Shown: positions 41,087 through 54,400, counted from the first letter of the stretch. The stretch is 64,000 bases of DNA from Ligula intestinalis (GCA_036362985.1 JAYGXS010000005.1:50880394-50944393), one strand, 5' to 3'. The notes: generated by a model not told the origin, from the letters alone. A program made the numbers and translations.

Positions 41087-42264
41087 TTTTCACCCCGGGC
41101 ATATGTGTAGAACCAGATATATGAGTTAGTTATTTGCCTTAAGCCCAACGGGCTTATGCAACCGAAAGCTTTTCAATTCGAGCCGCCATTTTCCCCTCCC
41201 TCCAATCACATGTTAATTTGCTTATATACACGTCACTTGGTCTACTTCGCCTATTATAAACCGATCTTTATCCTTATTTATGTTTGAAATATGTACATTG
41301 AGGCCATGAAGGCAAAATGTCAACACGCTAGAACTCTTTGGAAAGCAGTCCAATTTGGCCTACATTTGACAACTTTTAATAGGACATCTATACATGATGT
41401 TGAAAATTGCAGTCATTTTAGATTATGGATTACTTTTGATATCCCGGCGTTGTGGGTTTGTGCGCCTTATTTTCTGCTTTTAGAACGGAGAACGTTTTGC
41501 TGAAAAGTTTGGAATGATATTTTCAAAATAGAGCGTATCACTCTCTCTCTCTCAATTTCTGCACATCAAATTCTCTACCATTGTCTGTGAGCATTCCTTT
41601 TTATCTTAACGAACCTTTCAAGCACATCATTAGGTGTGTTAGGTAGATCAGCAGAAAGAAGCAGGGTAGGAACGCTCCAAAACGCTAAACTACCCCACAA
41701 ACTATTTACGACATCATTCTGTTATTTTTATTTAGATTTTTACAGCTGGAGAGACCAGCATAAGAACACACCTAATCACTCGATTCAAGTCATATCCTCG
41801 GTGGAATGATCATTGTGCTGTGGATCAGTATATGACGGTTATCATGCATTCTTGAACACAAACCTTACAAGTTGTTTAAGCTAAAACAAGTCATTTAATA
41901 TCCCCTGAGTGACTGGACTCCTGGTCAGTGGGGCGTAGGAATGAAGCTTGGTTACCCCCAATGTGAATTAAATCAATACTTATTGATTTGGTCTTTCACC
42001 GCGCGTGAAAGTGTGGTTAAGCTTCTCAGGAAAAGCGTGCTACCTGGAAATGGAGATAGAAATTGTTTGCGAGGAAGTTGAGGAGAACGAGGTGCAGGGT
42101 TCGAAAAGCCAAACTAAGTCCAGTGTACGGATGCATTTGCGCTGCCATAACTGAAGCTCCTTTAGACTGGAAAGCTCCGAAAATTTTTCGGCCTTTTTAA
42201 GCGGCGACAGTACCACGGAAGTGACGAATACACAGAGTTAAGTGTTTCCACAGAAGCATTGCCG
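41087..42264. other. Intergenic sequence upstream of unknown ORF
   Basis: AT-rich. A (CT)n run is at about 41540-41553. A possible acceptor TTTCCACAG at 42245-42253 precedes the unknown ORF. No upstream exon is recognised. Confidence 0.45.
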
Positions 42265-42930
42265 ATGGAATGTCAGGACTCGATAGCACCGTTGGAACCA
42301 CGAGCTCCAAAAGTATCTCAAGTTGGTAAGTTGAAGGACCATCGAGGTCACTCGCAGCCGAGAGTGATAGGGCCAGCGTCCGAAAATTTTTGCTACCTGC
42401 GACCCGAGCAGCTATGCGATGAGGTGCCGTTTGAAACTTCCCCCAACAACCTCTTTACTGGCACCAATTTTGATGTCTTGGATGCAACTGTGACACAGCG
42501 CTATGAGACAAATGACCCCTGCACCCACTGTGCTGCTCAGGGTCTGGATATCAATGCGCGGGATGCCCGTACGAATGCTGACGTAAGTGGACAAGGTGAG
42601 GGAGTGCACTCTAATTTTCATTCCAATCTGCGGGCAGCATGTGAGTTTCCCTACTCCTTGAAGTGTTTACTTGCGGAGTCAATCGCCTGGACCAACAAAA
42701 GCAGTCCCCTTCTGCCTCTTAAGTTGGCCGAACTCTGCTCAATCAAAATTCCGGGTGCTCGAGTTGTGCTTCGGCTGAATGATCACCTGATAGAACAAGA
42801 GGACAAGCGTAGCTGGGTGTTGTTGATTGAGGGACAAACACTGGAAACGGTTGCGTCATTACTCCGTCAAATTGAAGGACATTTTGCGGGCTCTACCGAT
42901 GTGGTTGTCCAGACCGTGGAAGAAAACTGA
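42265..42930 (+). CDS. Unknown protein, 221 codons (possible terminal exon)
   Basis: The frame runs from ATG at 42265 to TGA at 42928-42930 and stays open back to a TAG at 42163. An AG acceptor at 42253 could make this the last exon of a longer gene. The composition is protein-like: a CTHC pair at residues 86-89, a Leu-rich helix (SPLLPLKLAELCSI), then PGARVVLRLNDHLIEQED, SWVLLIEGQ and ETVASLLRQIEGHF. The last part alternates predicted strands and an amphipathic helix like a small alpha/beta domain. ATTAAA signals lie at 43032 and 43049. I do not recognise the family. It could also come from a retroelement. Confidence 0.55.
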   Translation: MECQDSIAPLEPRAPKVSQVGKLKDHRGHSQPRVIGPASENFCYLRPEQLCDEVPFETSPNNLFTGTNFDVLDATVTQRYETNDPCTHCAAQGLDINARDARTNADVSGQGEGVHSNFHSNLRAACEFPYSLKCLLAESIAWTNKSSPLLPLKLAELCSIKIPGARVVLRLNDHLIEQEDKRSWVLLIEGQTLETVASLLRQIEGHFAGSTDVVVQTVEEN

Positions 42931-45900
42931 AGGGATATATGCGAAATGTTAAGAAAATGGACGAAGAGGTGGGAGAAAATTACGCGATCTGACTTCATCC
43001 TCTATTTCTGTGGAGTAAACTGCCTTTCATTATTAAACCGGAGTTCTGATTAAACTCACTGAATCAGTTGCATTTTTGTCTTCTTAAAGCTTTATTTAAC
43101 TTATAAGTATGCATGACTTACTCAGTCTAGCGAAGATGTTAGTCAAGCATAACTAAGCAGTATTTTAGATAGAAGTATGTTTCTGTGTATTACTCAATCT
43201 AACGGAGGACGGCATAATTTCAAACAGCGCTAAAGGTAATAAGGGGAGCGTAAAATTAAAGAGAGTTTCAGGTTTCTCTGTATTTTCCATTTTAATTTCC
43301 AATATTCACTGTAGAACTAGGCACGCATGCGCACAAAATACACAAAACAAGTTTTCGTTTCTCATCAGTACGTGTTCTTCTTTTCCTGATAGTATGCTAC
43401 TAGTAGTTTGAACCTCACATCCATGTAGCTACACCATTATATCGATCCCAATTATCTCGGGTTATTCTACCTCCGTCGTATATATTCCGGTGTAGATCAA
43501 CAGGTCATAAATCACCATTGAGTAAGATCAGTCCGGCAAATTATTCAGTTATCCAGGGGACCTTTGCTGCAAAACACGAGCTCACATTGAAAACAAGTCC
43601 GTTGTTCTCCAGTCTCTGAAATTTCCGCTTTTTGTCGAGTATTAATTCCCTTCTCTCGTCTGTTGTGCGTTAAACGTATAATATTTCACCAGATGATACG
43701 TTGTTCTACTTATATTGTGCAATTCCGCCATTCGATATTGCTGTTTATGCCGAAGAGCCTTTTCGTCCCATTTTACCTGATTACCCATACATAGAATAAA
43801 GAAATATCGTATTTCAACGCAAAATTAAATCCACCAACAGAATAGTGCCAAACCTTGCGTATAATAGGCGCTTATAGAGCTGGCGTCATATTACCTCATG
43901 CACTACATGCATTACTTATTCGCTGGCCGCAAGGTGGATAACGACTCACTGCTTCAAAATATCTGGTTCGAAAAACTGCCAGCTTCCACGTGTTATGTTT
44001 TAATCAGATTCACCTTGAGTACTTTTTTGGATCAGCTAGCAAACCATGCCGATATAGTCAAGAACTGTTCCTTGTGCAAATAAAAAATAACTATCTGTAG
44101 ATTTTAAGCGCAGTTAGAACACTTTCGAAATAATATCAAACTATTTCACCCTGTACTAGCCGCTTGCTTCTCGAAAACTACATCCAACACATTTTGCACC
44201 GCTCTGCGCCCAAGAAGAAAATTCCAACCATTCGCCACCTCTCTATTGATACACTGCTCTATTCTTTACGCTGTAATTAGACAAATCCACAGCATATGAA
44301 TTACGTCGTAGCGTCTTGAATTCTTTAAATAGCATTGCGTTTTCTGTGCTGCCCAGTCACTTTCAAACGCTTTAATAGGAATGACCCCCCGTCGGTCAAA
44401 AAGTCGCCGTATCGACGCCAATGGTATGGAGTACTATGACCTAACTTTAGATCTATAGACATGAAAGTGCGATCGTTGACAAAAAGCTCGTCAAGATTCG
44501 GACGAAAAAATAAAGAAATAACGACAATTTTGCTGACCTTAAGCAGGCCAATTTACCTTTTACGTGTCCCCGACAGATCGATTGAAAGGTGATTGCTCAA
44601 TTAAACAGAATCAGATGTAAAGGACCCGCTTTTATATAAACAGGACACAGGACACACCTTTGCATGGGATAAAACATGCATCGCCGGATTTTACCCCTCC
44701 AAAAATGGCCGAGAATTCCTCTAAGCCATGCACTCCGAAGATTCATGCATCAACCGACACATCGAATCGGATGATTTTTGTAAGTACGTCAAAGAACGAT
44801 GAAAAAAGAGGCCGCACGACAGACACAGACTGAGACCACACCCACCAATCATGTCTCCCTCGATGTGACGATTGATTTTTTTCGGTAGTTTTGAAATTTA
44901 TTTGTTCATTGCACTTTTCCTGTTAGTCCTAAGTCGAGTTGGGGCACCAAACTCAAAAATTCACTCATTATAGTTAATGTTAATCCAAAATAACATATTA
45001 AAATTAAAATTTATTGGGATGCGTGTGTTTCAGTTTATACGAATAAACATCTCCGATAATATTCACAACATTCCCTATAGACTGAAAACAGCACAACCAC
45101 CGACATGTTTGGAGGACGACCGCTCAACCTTAATCTTAGAATCTGGGGAAGATTCCGGTGTATATTCAGTCAAGATGTGGTTTACACCCCCCCCCTCTCC
45201 CTCCATCGTGAGCACTGATTTCGTCGTTTTTTCGTCGATGAACTTACGGTCTTGCGAGCTAGTCAACATCATGCATTTTGAACACCCCAGTATTCCAACA
45301 GGGTAAATAAATTTTATATTGTAGGTCCGGCGGGCCTCGTCATTGCCAACCTATTGCTGTGAAAAAATAGATAAAAAGTTGATGAATGCTGCTCTTTGTG
45401 AGCAACCACATAGGCAGCGGGAGTGTTTAGTATGATGGGCAGATAATTCCATATCCGCCAACATATCGTCATTTGGCGAGTATGATTAGTGAGGCCAAGG
45501 CTATATCTATTCCCCCGCCCAACTGCTCAAAGTATTAAGTGGTTAAACATTTATTCCTTGGCTAGGGAACATAAATTAATGTGTAGTTGTGGTGGAATTC
45601 ATCAAAAAATTCAATTAAATAAGATAATGCTTGTTTATGTAAACTAAGAGAATTAAATTCAACCAACATTAACCTCTATTGCATAGAATGCGAAATTTTG
45701 TCGAGGGATATTTGATCTTACGCAGGCAGAATTAAAAATTAAATGAAAATTAGTACTCCTTCAGGTGGAATGTAACGAAAGTGGATATTTATTATAATTC
45801 GACGGGAGTTTTTGGCGTCTATAATCATGCTTGCCCGTCATTTTAAAATAACTGTGAAAATTTTCTGAAATGTATGGTGAACTAAGGAGAAAGCAGTAAA

Positions 45901-47123
45901 AAAGGAAACTCCTACTATTAAGGTGGGCGCAGAGTTCAGCAGACCCCACTTATAAAAACAAAATTTAGGAGACATTCACGAACAATAGGCAATGGAAGTT
46001 GGCCCTGGATATCCTCGAAGATGTTTTTAGATGAGGGATGTTCAGCAAATTTTCGTTAATTCGGTGATTAATTTCGCTTCTGGGCAGCATTTTGCCGTAT
46101 GCTTCCATTTGCATATTGGACGAAATGAGAGAGATTAAGGTCGCAGCGAATGCTTCACATAGCACCGTTTTCTTAAAAGGCACGACATCATTTCTCGCCT
46201 ACCATTTGCATGAGTCGGTCCGGCCGTCCGAATTCAAACATGTTTTACCCAAACACAAGATAGTTCAATTTGTCGATGACTTTTATTAGATCAAACAAGT
46301 TGTTGTGCGGTCCTGGTTAGATTCCATGTCAGCTTTCCTGAATTTGGTGTGTTGTTAAGGTCACTGTTGTGTTTCCGTCGTGTTAACAAAATGAGCTAAC
46401 CGTTTTTCATAGGAGTCCAAATTTGAAGTACATGTTCAAGTGATTTAGAATAAAAAATCGTTGTGGCCATCGCAACCTTACAGCTTTCATCCACGTTTGT
46501 AGATGTGTCAAATAGTGAGCACTGTAAAGATTTGACTAACGTATCCTTGTGGCTGCATCGTTCAAAATAACGGTGAAATCTTTCCTTCGGTTTGTGGGGT
46601 AACGTACGTGAACCTGGTCCTGCTGAATCTATCCTTTGATTTGGGGCTGGTTTTATTATAACAGGTACTATCAAAACTCTCGGGAGCTTTCAATATGTTG
46701 ATCGCCTTGGTTGGTCGCCATACGAGAAAGGCAGGGACTGGTTAGGTAAAAGCAAATCTTAAAGGTAATAAAAACTTTTCCCTATTTTTTAATAACATGT
46801 TGCATTTAGCAACGAGAGCTTTAGAACTGTATCAGCCGAGTCTAATTTGAGACCGACTGCGTTCCTGGCGTTGACAAGTCTTGTTTGGCTTTGCGTCAGG
46901 GATAGTTAAAATAAGCTGACATCCTACGATACCCATAATTAAAGAAAAGATTGTAAAATACTCGTCTAACTTAAGACTAATACTGTTCCTAGTGTGTGTA
47001 GCCATCTAAAGTGTTTTGTTTTTATGCTCCAATAGTAAACCTGATTGGTACGCGCTACTTTTGATATTTTTCACCTGGATTCCATCTGCCTGGGATGCGT
47101 TTTGTGTGTTAAATTTTCTCAAG
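42931..47123. other. Intergenic or intronic sequence
   Basis: 4.2 kb, mostly AT-rich. It includes the inverted R2 copy (45490-45760). No exon is recognised; the frame at 44977-45306 looks random. It may include the promoter or a 5' exon of the nuclear receptor gene, but no core element can be picked out. Confidence 0.45.
45490..45760 (-). repeat. AT-rich dispersed repeat R2, copy 2
   Basis: The minus strand matches 12135-12400 over about 250 bases with point changes and small indels. Shared landmarks are CTCAAAGTATTAAGTGGTTA and TAAATAAGATAATGCTTG on the plus strand. Confidence 0.65.
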
Positions 47124-47681
47124 ATGACTCTTCGAGGTGACCGCACACCGCATTTATCACACGATGGCTGCAAAGGAGAGGACAATGTGCTAAAAGACCA
47201 AAACTCTTTATTTCATAATGTTGGTATAGGACCACATTTGTCATCATACGCTATTGACCCATACGGTCATCAACCTTTTAACAATACTCGAATGTTTATC
47301 AAGTCTCTCTCTCAAATTTCGCAGTGTGCACCAAGGCCTGATTTTTGCATACCATCCAGTTATCATAATGTTAGTCATGACAACCTCAACGACGACAGCC
47401 ACCTCGGCAGTAGTGATCAATCAGTGGATTTTGTTTCACGCTCTGGCATGGATCTAACATTGGGAAACGCGTGTTTGTCCGACAATAGCACAAACGAAGC
47501 TTACTCCGAACGGAATATTGGACACGTTGTCCGTACGCGCCGACGGAAGGCTGGTTGTATGGATGAAGCTCGCGTCTGTGTTGTCTGTGGTGAACCAGCG
47601 TCCGGATATAACTTCGATCGGCTTACCTGCGAGAGCTGCAAGGCATTTTTTCGGCGAAATGCACTTAAACCAAGAGACAAG
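47124..47681 (+). CDS. Nuclear receptor (DAF-12/DHR96-like), N-terminal domain and first zinc finger
   Basis: The frame has ATG at 47124, preceded by TTTTCTCAAG, which could also be a splice acceptor. The open frame continues upstream to 47016, so the true start is uncertain. About 151 residues of polar A/B domain lead to the first zinc finger at 47577: CVVCGEPASGYNF, then TCESCKAFFRR. The P-box context CESCKAFFRRNAL and GYNF are typical of the NR1I/NR1J group (DAF-12, DHR96, NHR-8), ligand-activated transcription factors. A basic stretch RTRRRKAG precedes the finger. The donor GTAATT follows in phase 0. Confidence 0.85.
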
Positions 47682-49064
47682 GTAATTCATTCCACAATAA
47701 CCCAATAATATGGCATTTTTTGTACGAGCTACCGTGAATCGGTTCGACTCGAAAATATGGTTTCATTTATTATGCTTACTGAAGGCAATGCTTCATAGTT
47801 CGTATACTGGATTCACATACCTCACATTATCCAACAGTAAAATGTTTACTAGCCGACGCGAGTGATAATGTTATCGGTTGGACCTACACTTTCCCAGCGT
47901 TATGTTGTTGAAGTCGGCAACCGTAGTCGTATTTTTATTCACTTTCTCTAAGATTGCCTTTAATCCGTACGCGGGTTTTTTTCTGGTAACTCCCCACAAT
48001 GCTCCCGTATCTTGTTTACGCTGCCTGCCTGCCAATTTTCATCCGATCGCCTTGCGAATTTGTTCGGACGCTTTTTATTTACTTATTTACTAGATGTTGG
48101 ATTGTAGTGGCCAATCAGTTGAACGTAACTTATGGCCTGCAGTTTTATTTTTAGATGTACTCGTTGCCGTGGTTGCCTCCATTTTAAATTAACCACAACG
48201 TTTTAATTATTTGTTCCTGCGAAAGAACTGATATCATTTAGTGAAGACCATTCAACCTATTGCGGCAAATGTTTGACAAACAGATCATTTTGCAATTGAT
48301 CTACACATATACACTGACGATCCTTTTATCTGCGTTGCTTTGACTTAGCTTCTGTGTCAGCTTTTAAGCATTCGGGCTATCGTGCCTAACCATATAATTA
48401 AGGCCATTTAACAATACAAATTACCCCCAGTTCGTTGTTTTTTAAGACTCCTGCCAATAAATTCCGCATCATCTATGTATTCTACTTTAATATTTTACTT
48501 CGACCTAACACTGACGTTTAACAGCACCCTCACAGGGTGGCTGCACACCCCAAATTAATAATATTTACTAAAAATAACCTTCCTGGACAGTGGAGAACTT
48601 CCGAGTTGGTGGCGTTTTACGATTCGCATACAGTATTGTTATAAGACTTTTCCGCCGTTGTTAGCCCATTTAATCCTTCCAAATTATCGAAGGTTCCAAA
48701 AAATCCTTTTAGCGTGCACTCCAGTTTCCGTTTTAATTTGACAGCTTTTAACCCATGCCCACCACCTTTATGTGTAATTTGCCCTGGATGTCTGCTGTTA
48801 CATTTGTGCCTTAATATCTGTAGTTTGCTCTTTTCTACGTCATGATTGCCTCTGTTATTTTTAACCTAAGGGACCTAGCTCTCTTCCCAAAAGATCTACA
48901 CCTTTAGATTTTATATTAAAAGAATAATGCAAACACCTTTTTGTAAAACCTTTATGGGTAAAGTTCGTTACTCCCTGGCCCTATTATAATAAGTGATTCG
49001 CTACTTTGTAAGTCGAAATCTTTTTCCACTTCTAAGTGATTTGGAATTGCTTTCATCCGTTCAG
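47682..49064 (+). other. Intron between the two zinc-finger exons
   Basis: 1.38 kb, AT-rich, with a pyrimidine-rich 3' end. The intron falls between the two fingers, a position shared by many nuclear-receptor genes. No repeat family of this window is seen in it. Confidence 0.75.
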
Positions 49065-49182
49065 ATAAAAGCGTGCGGTCGAAGCGGGGACTGTAACATT
49101 GAGGGAAGTCAACGAAAACACTGTCCATCTTGCAGACTGGAGAAATGTCTTGCGGTAGGCATGAAAAAGGAACTGATTCTCC
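49065..49182 (+). CDS. Nuclear receptor second zinc finger exon
   Basis: The acceptor is TCATCCGTTCAG and the start is phase 0, matching the preceding exon. It encodes IKACGRSGDCNIEGSQ, then KHCPSCRLEKCLAVGMKKEL. The four cysteines (C-x5-C-x9-C-x2-C), the RLEKC core and the GM(K)KE extension are standard for a nuclear-receptor DNA-binding domain. It ends in phase 1 at donor GTAAGT (49183). The ligand-binding domain must be in later exons that I could not find. Confidence 0.9.
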
Positions 49183-52100
49183 GTAAGTATATACTTATTG
49201 TTGCAGTAATTATGCGGTCTATGACAATTCCCTTAAAAAGGAAAGTTTGTTGCTGTGATCATTTTTGACATAGGGTCAGGATGGTCTAACCCTTATGCCT
49301 TATGCTAGCCCTTAATTTTTTATTAATTATATTCACTTACTCTTAGGTGCTCTGGAGTTCCCTGCTCTTCAAGTATTACGATTGTCTATATTATTTCCGG
49401 AGTGTATGACCGTTTAAAACCGTAGCAACATAGCTAGCGAAGAATATTGCAGATATTTGGCACCTTATGTGTCTATTAATTGTTTTACCACTTTTGGGAG
49501 AAATTTTAAAGCGCTCTGTTAAATGCACAATTTAATATGCATCCGCAAGTGTGAGATTTAGGCATAATACATCCAGTCAGATTATATAATACAAATTTTA
49601 TAAGCTGGTTGTTCGCAGTCAGGAATTACTCCTTAAATTCTAGAAGCGAAATTCATCCAGGTTTCGAGTCATTGCGTGCCCATCCAATTTCCTAGATTAT
49701 GCCGTTGCGCGAGGGGCGTAGACGTCTCAAACTAATGTTACCGGGTTTCTGCTGTTGAAAGATGAATTATACGGCTGACGTAGGCTTTGCACTAGAAAAA
49801 AAGTGGAAGTTGTTGCGAAGATTTTGGAAGCGGCAAGTCGATTAACGATTACTTCTTCAAAACGTGTTATGTGTGGTCCAGCAAGATGAAAGTTTTAAAA
49901 AGAAAAGAAATACAGAGAAAAGCCAGCGGTTCTTTCACGTTCTGTCATTAGATGAGATGATTTTCATTAAATAGTTCATATTTTTGTATTATTCATTTCG
50001 ATATCGGAATCCCACCAGGATACAATCGTTAACCATTAACTTCTGCCTAATAAAACACATGAAACAAAGTGCGGCGAAAGAACGCCAATATACGATACCC
50101 GATTCCTTCTTACAGTTAACGCAAAATTCGACTCTTTCTTCTGTTCTCTATATTATCTTAGAGTCATTTACTTGACGGATTGCGTTCGTGGTTGGGTATT
50201 TGTGTATAAACCTCCCATTTTACCGGATAATTTTTCCGTGTAGCAAGCCTTGGAACCCTTTTAAACAAAGCATGCAGCGTTTTAATGCAAATTTTCTAGC
50301 CAGCGTAGTTCCCCTATTGTATGATTGTTTTCAATTTTGAAGACATTCATCGTGTCTGCTTTAGTCGGATTCATTCACAATCAAAATTAACCGCATCACC
50401 ATTCAGGGTGGCTGAAGTGGACAGTTTATTCATTTGATATGCTCACGGTGCAAAACATGGGACCAGAGCTGTGCTCTAGGTGCATTTTTCAATTACGTCC
50501 ACCCATTCCATTTAGCTGCTTTTTCATCAGCCAGGGCCGAATTTAGGCGAGGTGATGTCCTCAGATGTTGCCACCTCATTTGCCGGGTAAAAGGAGTTTA
50601 CTTGAGTGGTATCACTGCAAGCGAACAGTGTTGATGGGTAGACGATTGTTTTTTCTAATGAGCCTTGAATACCATTAAACATGCCTTTACTATCCCCGGT
50701 TATTACTACGCTGCCAAGACTATGCCTTCATTCGGCCTATTGCCCGTTTCGGTTCTTTGTTGGGTCGTGCCTCCTTAATGGGAGTTAATAATGACCCTGC
50801 CTGGAGACTGGTTGCTGGGCGGATAAAAAAATTGGCGCTCTGGTGGTCGGTCGCTTCGCGTTGTTCGCCTTTGATGAATTAAACTAATGAGCGAGACTCC
50901 TGCTCGTTCAAGTTAGCCCGCCTAAGCTTGCTTGGGGAAACACGCATTGGCGCATGAAAACGATGCTCTCATTTACATTTACTGACGGTGGTCGTGGTCG
51001 TTGTGGCAGTGAGCCTGGTGATGGTCAGCGCATAAGTCATGAACTGCGCTAAGGTCTGGATGTCGAAATCCTCCTATCCCTATCTCATGAATCACCTGGC
51101 GGCAGTCAAACACCATCTGAGTAGAATTGTGTCAACTCGTTTGTGGGGCAGGATGCATCTGGACCGAGTTGGTGCCCGATAAGGCCACAGACGTTTGCAC
51201 GCTAACGAGCGCTTATTTTCGCCTTTGTTTGCACCTACTGCCTGTCTTGCGTTCTCTCCAGACGACCATAAAAGATTGCACGCGACAAATTTACCAGAAG
51301 CTCCGATTTTCGCTTCTATGCTCTTAGTCTTTGTCTCGAACCCGGCACCTCCCCCTTAACAAACATCCTTCTTGTACACAGAAGAGGAAAAAATTAGGAA
51401 CATATGCTTGTTGGAAAATATGAATTTTGGACTCCTAGGACTATCAACTCACAGCCCACCAGGCGATAAATAGTCTTGTTTTTTTATTTGCACGAAGACT
51501 GCGTGCCCAGTGTTCAAATCATTATATGTTCCGATAGAAACCGTGGGAAATGTTTACGGACAGTGTAACAAGTGCGAAGGATAGGTAGTGATCCTGAACG
51601 TATACTGTGTGGTAGAACAGTGCAGGACACAAACATGTACGATAGTTTGACCCTCGATTTCGAATATGTCCACCGTGTGCCCCCACAACAAGGTGGCGGT
51701 GCAGGAACGGTGACTTGTGTTGGATTGTAATGGAAGTGGACCTTCGATACATCTCTCTTTCTCGCTGCCCACTTCCGGTGTCAAGACAAAACGTCAAAAA
51801 ACAAAAATGGTGGTTTGCTGGCACAGCCAAAGCCATCCCTATGCCTGCCAGACCGTCCTTCCACTCCATTTTGGACATATGTTATGGAACCGCAGCCCGA
51901 CTAACGCTTGCTGTACTCTGACCTGGCTCCCATATTGGTCCAGCGCATCTAACACGCGGCCTGTTTCGTTAGGGGGCACAACAAACATACACACACAATA
52001 GGCATCCGCCATCATGAAGCATCGACTGAAAATTTTAAATATTTTAAAACATACATCAGTAGCTTGATTTGGGATATCGTATTTCTTAGCGTAAAGCACA

Positions 52101-52818
52101 AGCCTGTCGGCTTTCGACTGAGGATCCCTGCAGCGGCCTGATGAACTTTGCTTTGCAACTCCGTACCTTATATTCACTTTCCGACCATTCTCATCTTACA
52201 ATATTCTGGAATTTTTTGTCGAGGTTTTTTGATAAGTAGCCCAATTTTTTATGGATATGTTAATGTCGCCTAACATATGACGCAGTTTAGATCTGTTCCG
52301 CTACTTGTTGACCATTGGACCTTTTAATACTAATAAAACAGACGAATATGGGCATGTGAGTTGCTTTCTGTGTTCTTTTTGGAAATCCTGACACTATTTG
52401 AAATCATAGGCCCTGTTTAAAATCTTGTCTAAGTCAAATTACTCGATTTCATGGAAACGCTATCTTCTAGAGTATGAGCAAACGGGAGCAGGCGACCACG
52501 GGATTAGCATTACTGTGGCGTGCATAGGTGGTGGTTGGAATAAGGTCCAGCCCAGAGCCAACACACCCCGTTGCTACCGGGGTCAGAGGGTTAAAAAAGC
52601 TACGGTGGCCTTCCGCGTTATGGTAAGAATAGCACCGCCAGCCGTCTGCTCTGTCTAGTGTGCTAGCTGTCGCTTTCACACGTCACCGTCATGCATATTT
52701 CATCGCACTAACCAGACATGCCTTTATTAGCAATTCTTGAGTGCGTCGTACCTCTTCGTATCTTTCTGTCCTAATTTGAAAGTCTTCGGTGAGTACCTGG
52801 GTGCGCGCGCACACAAAC

Positions 52819-52990
52819 AATAGTTCGACCGTCGATTTCTACGATATCCACTGCCAGCTTCAACGAGTTGAAGCACGCGGTGATTGTGACTAATTATAGT
52901 GAAGGCAAACACGCTGGGTCTACTCCACTCTTGGACCACCCCCGCACCAGGAACCGGTGTCAAGACAGAGTCAAGAAGATCGACAATGCG
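52819..52990 (+). repeat. Dispersed repeat R4, copy 2
   Basis: It matches 3336-3500 in the same orientation, beginning TAGTTCGACCGTCGAT. It is more diverged in its second half (GACAGAGTCAAGAAGATCGA against GACAAAGGTCGAAGAGATCA). Confidence 0.5.
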
Positions 52991-53352
52991 GGAGGGCGCA
53001 GACGGCTGGCGCGACAAACAATCAACACGCGTACCAAACAGCACGTCTCGCTAGGTATGTTCCCGACAGGGAGCGCCATAAAGGCCATTGAATCTGACTC
53101 TCAAACCGAAGAAAGCCACACCACACAACAAGACACACTGGACCGCCTGCGACAAGGCTTTTAGCGCATCGCGATAGATTCAAGCACATTGGATTCATTA
53201 TAGTGAGGAAAGAAACACGCCGAGGGTCGACCTCACTCTCTCCCCTACTGCCAGCAACAGGTAACCGCCTAGCTGTCGGCCGCCTGAGGTAGAGTGGATG
53301 CAACGGTGAAAAGGGAAACAGATCGGAGATGAGCATGGTAGAGCAGGTTGTG

Positions 53353-53470
53353 CAAGGGAAGAGGACGAGGGGGAAGGAGATAAGGAGAGCGAAAAGCAGG
53401 AAAAGAGAGAGGTAGAACGAAAAAAGGAAGCGAGAGGGGAACCAGGGAGGGCGAAGAGCGAAGCGAAAGC
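53353..53470 (+). repeat. Purine-rich tract
   Basis: About 118 bases that are almost all A/G (GAAGAGGACGAGGGGGAAGG and similar), with few interruptions. The complementary pyrimidine strand gives an open frame of Leu/Pro/Ser with no coding look. Confidence 0.8.
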
Positions 53471-54334
53471 ACGCACACCTTCTTCTAAGCTGGTCAAACT
53501 CCTTAAACGTGGTTTCGAATGCGGAAAAAAGGGGCGTTTGCTGGGATCCTAGAATGAAACGGCTTTTAACGTCGCCTTTTTCACTCAGGGCCCCTCACCG
53601 GCTTTCCACAAAATACCTAACATTGAAATGCGCATATATGAGCATTTATAGGACATGGTCAATGGCAAAGACATTGGAGCGACTGAGATGGTCATTTCTA
53701 ACTTATTAGCCGTTATCTCTCAGCCAGGACATCCGGGGCTGGAATCTGTACTCTTGGTTATTAGTCCAACGCCCTAAGTACTAGGCTAAGGGCTCGTTGT
53801 GTCTGTTGAAATCGGCAGATGAGCATTCGCCGATCGGTTAGGGGACCTACTTGTCCCTTTGTTCCTTAAAGCCGGTTTAGAAACCCGCAGGCAGTCGCAA
53901 AAAGACTGAAATTTCGGACAAAGACAAGAGAGACTAGAAGGTTGATTTATGAATTTTGTTTTTTTTGTTTGTAACCGTATGTCTTAGTTGTTCTCAGGAT
54001 TCGCGCGTCCTGCAATAGAGAGAGAGAGAGAGGCAGACGACAAGCGCGACCGCAATTTTTGATTCTGGAACATCACCTTAAATCCACTGACTTCGATGCA
54101 ACTGTTTAGACATCGTTTCAGCGAAAGCGAATATATCTTCTTGATGTTTCACAGCTACCTGGTCGCCTGTGAGAGGGTTCTAGTTCTTGGCTCCACGCCA
54201 GTGTGATTTGCCCCACAATCAGATGACGCCGATGAATATCGCACCCATACGGACTTGTTAACATGCATGTTTTCCAAATGACGCTTTCTTGGTCCATTTT
54301 ACGTTGCTATGGGCGGATTTGTGGGACTAGCTTT

Positions 54335-54400
54335 AGTTCAGCTGGCGCTCCAGCCTGTTGAACTGCGATGCCCCAGCAGGAGTTTGATCACACTTAGGTC
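54335..54400 (+). other. Degenerate tRNA-like core
   Basis: TTTAGTTCAGCTGGCGCTCC resembles a D arm/box A, CCTGTTGAACTG an anticodon loop with GTT in the anticodon position, and GGAGTTTGATCAC a weak box B. Stems are poorly kept, so it is probably a decayed SINE head. Confidence 0.35.

Noticed and set aside
42445..42930. KH- or Pcc1-like domain in the unknown ORF
   Set aside because: The strand/strand/helix pattern was suggestive, but the GxxG loop of KH domains is missing and no Pcc1 signature could be matched, so no family is named.
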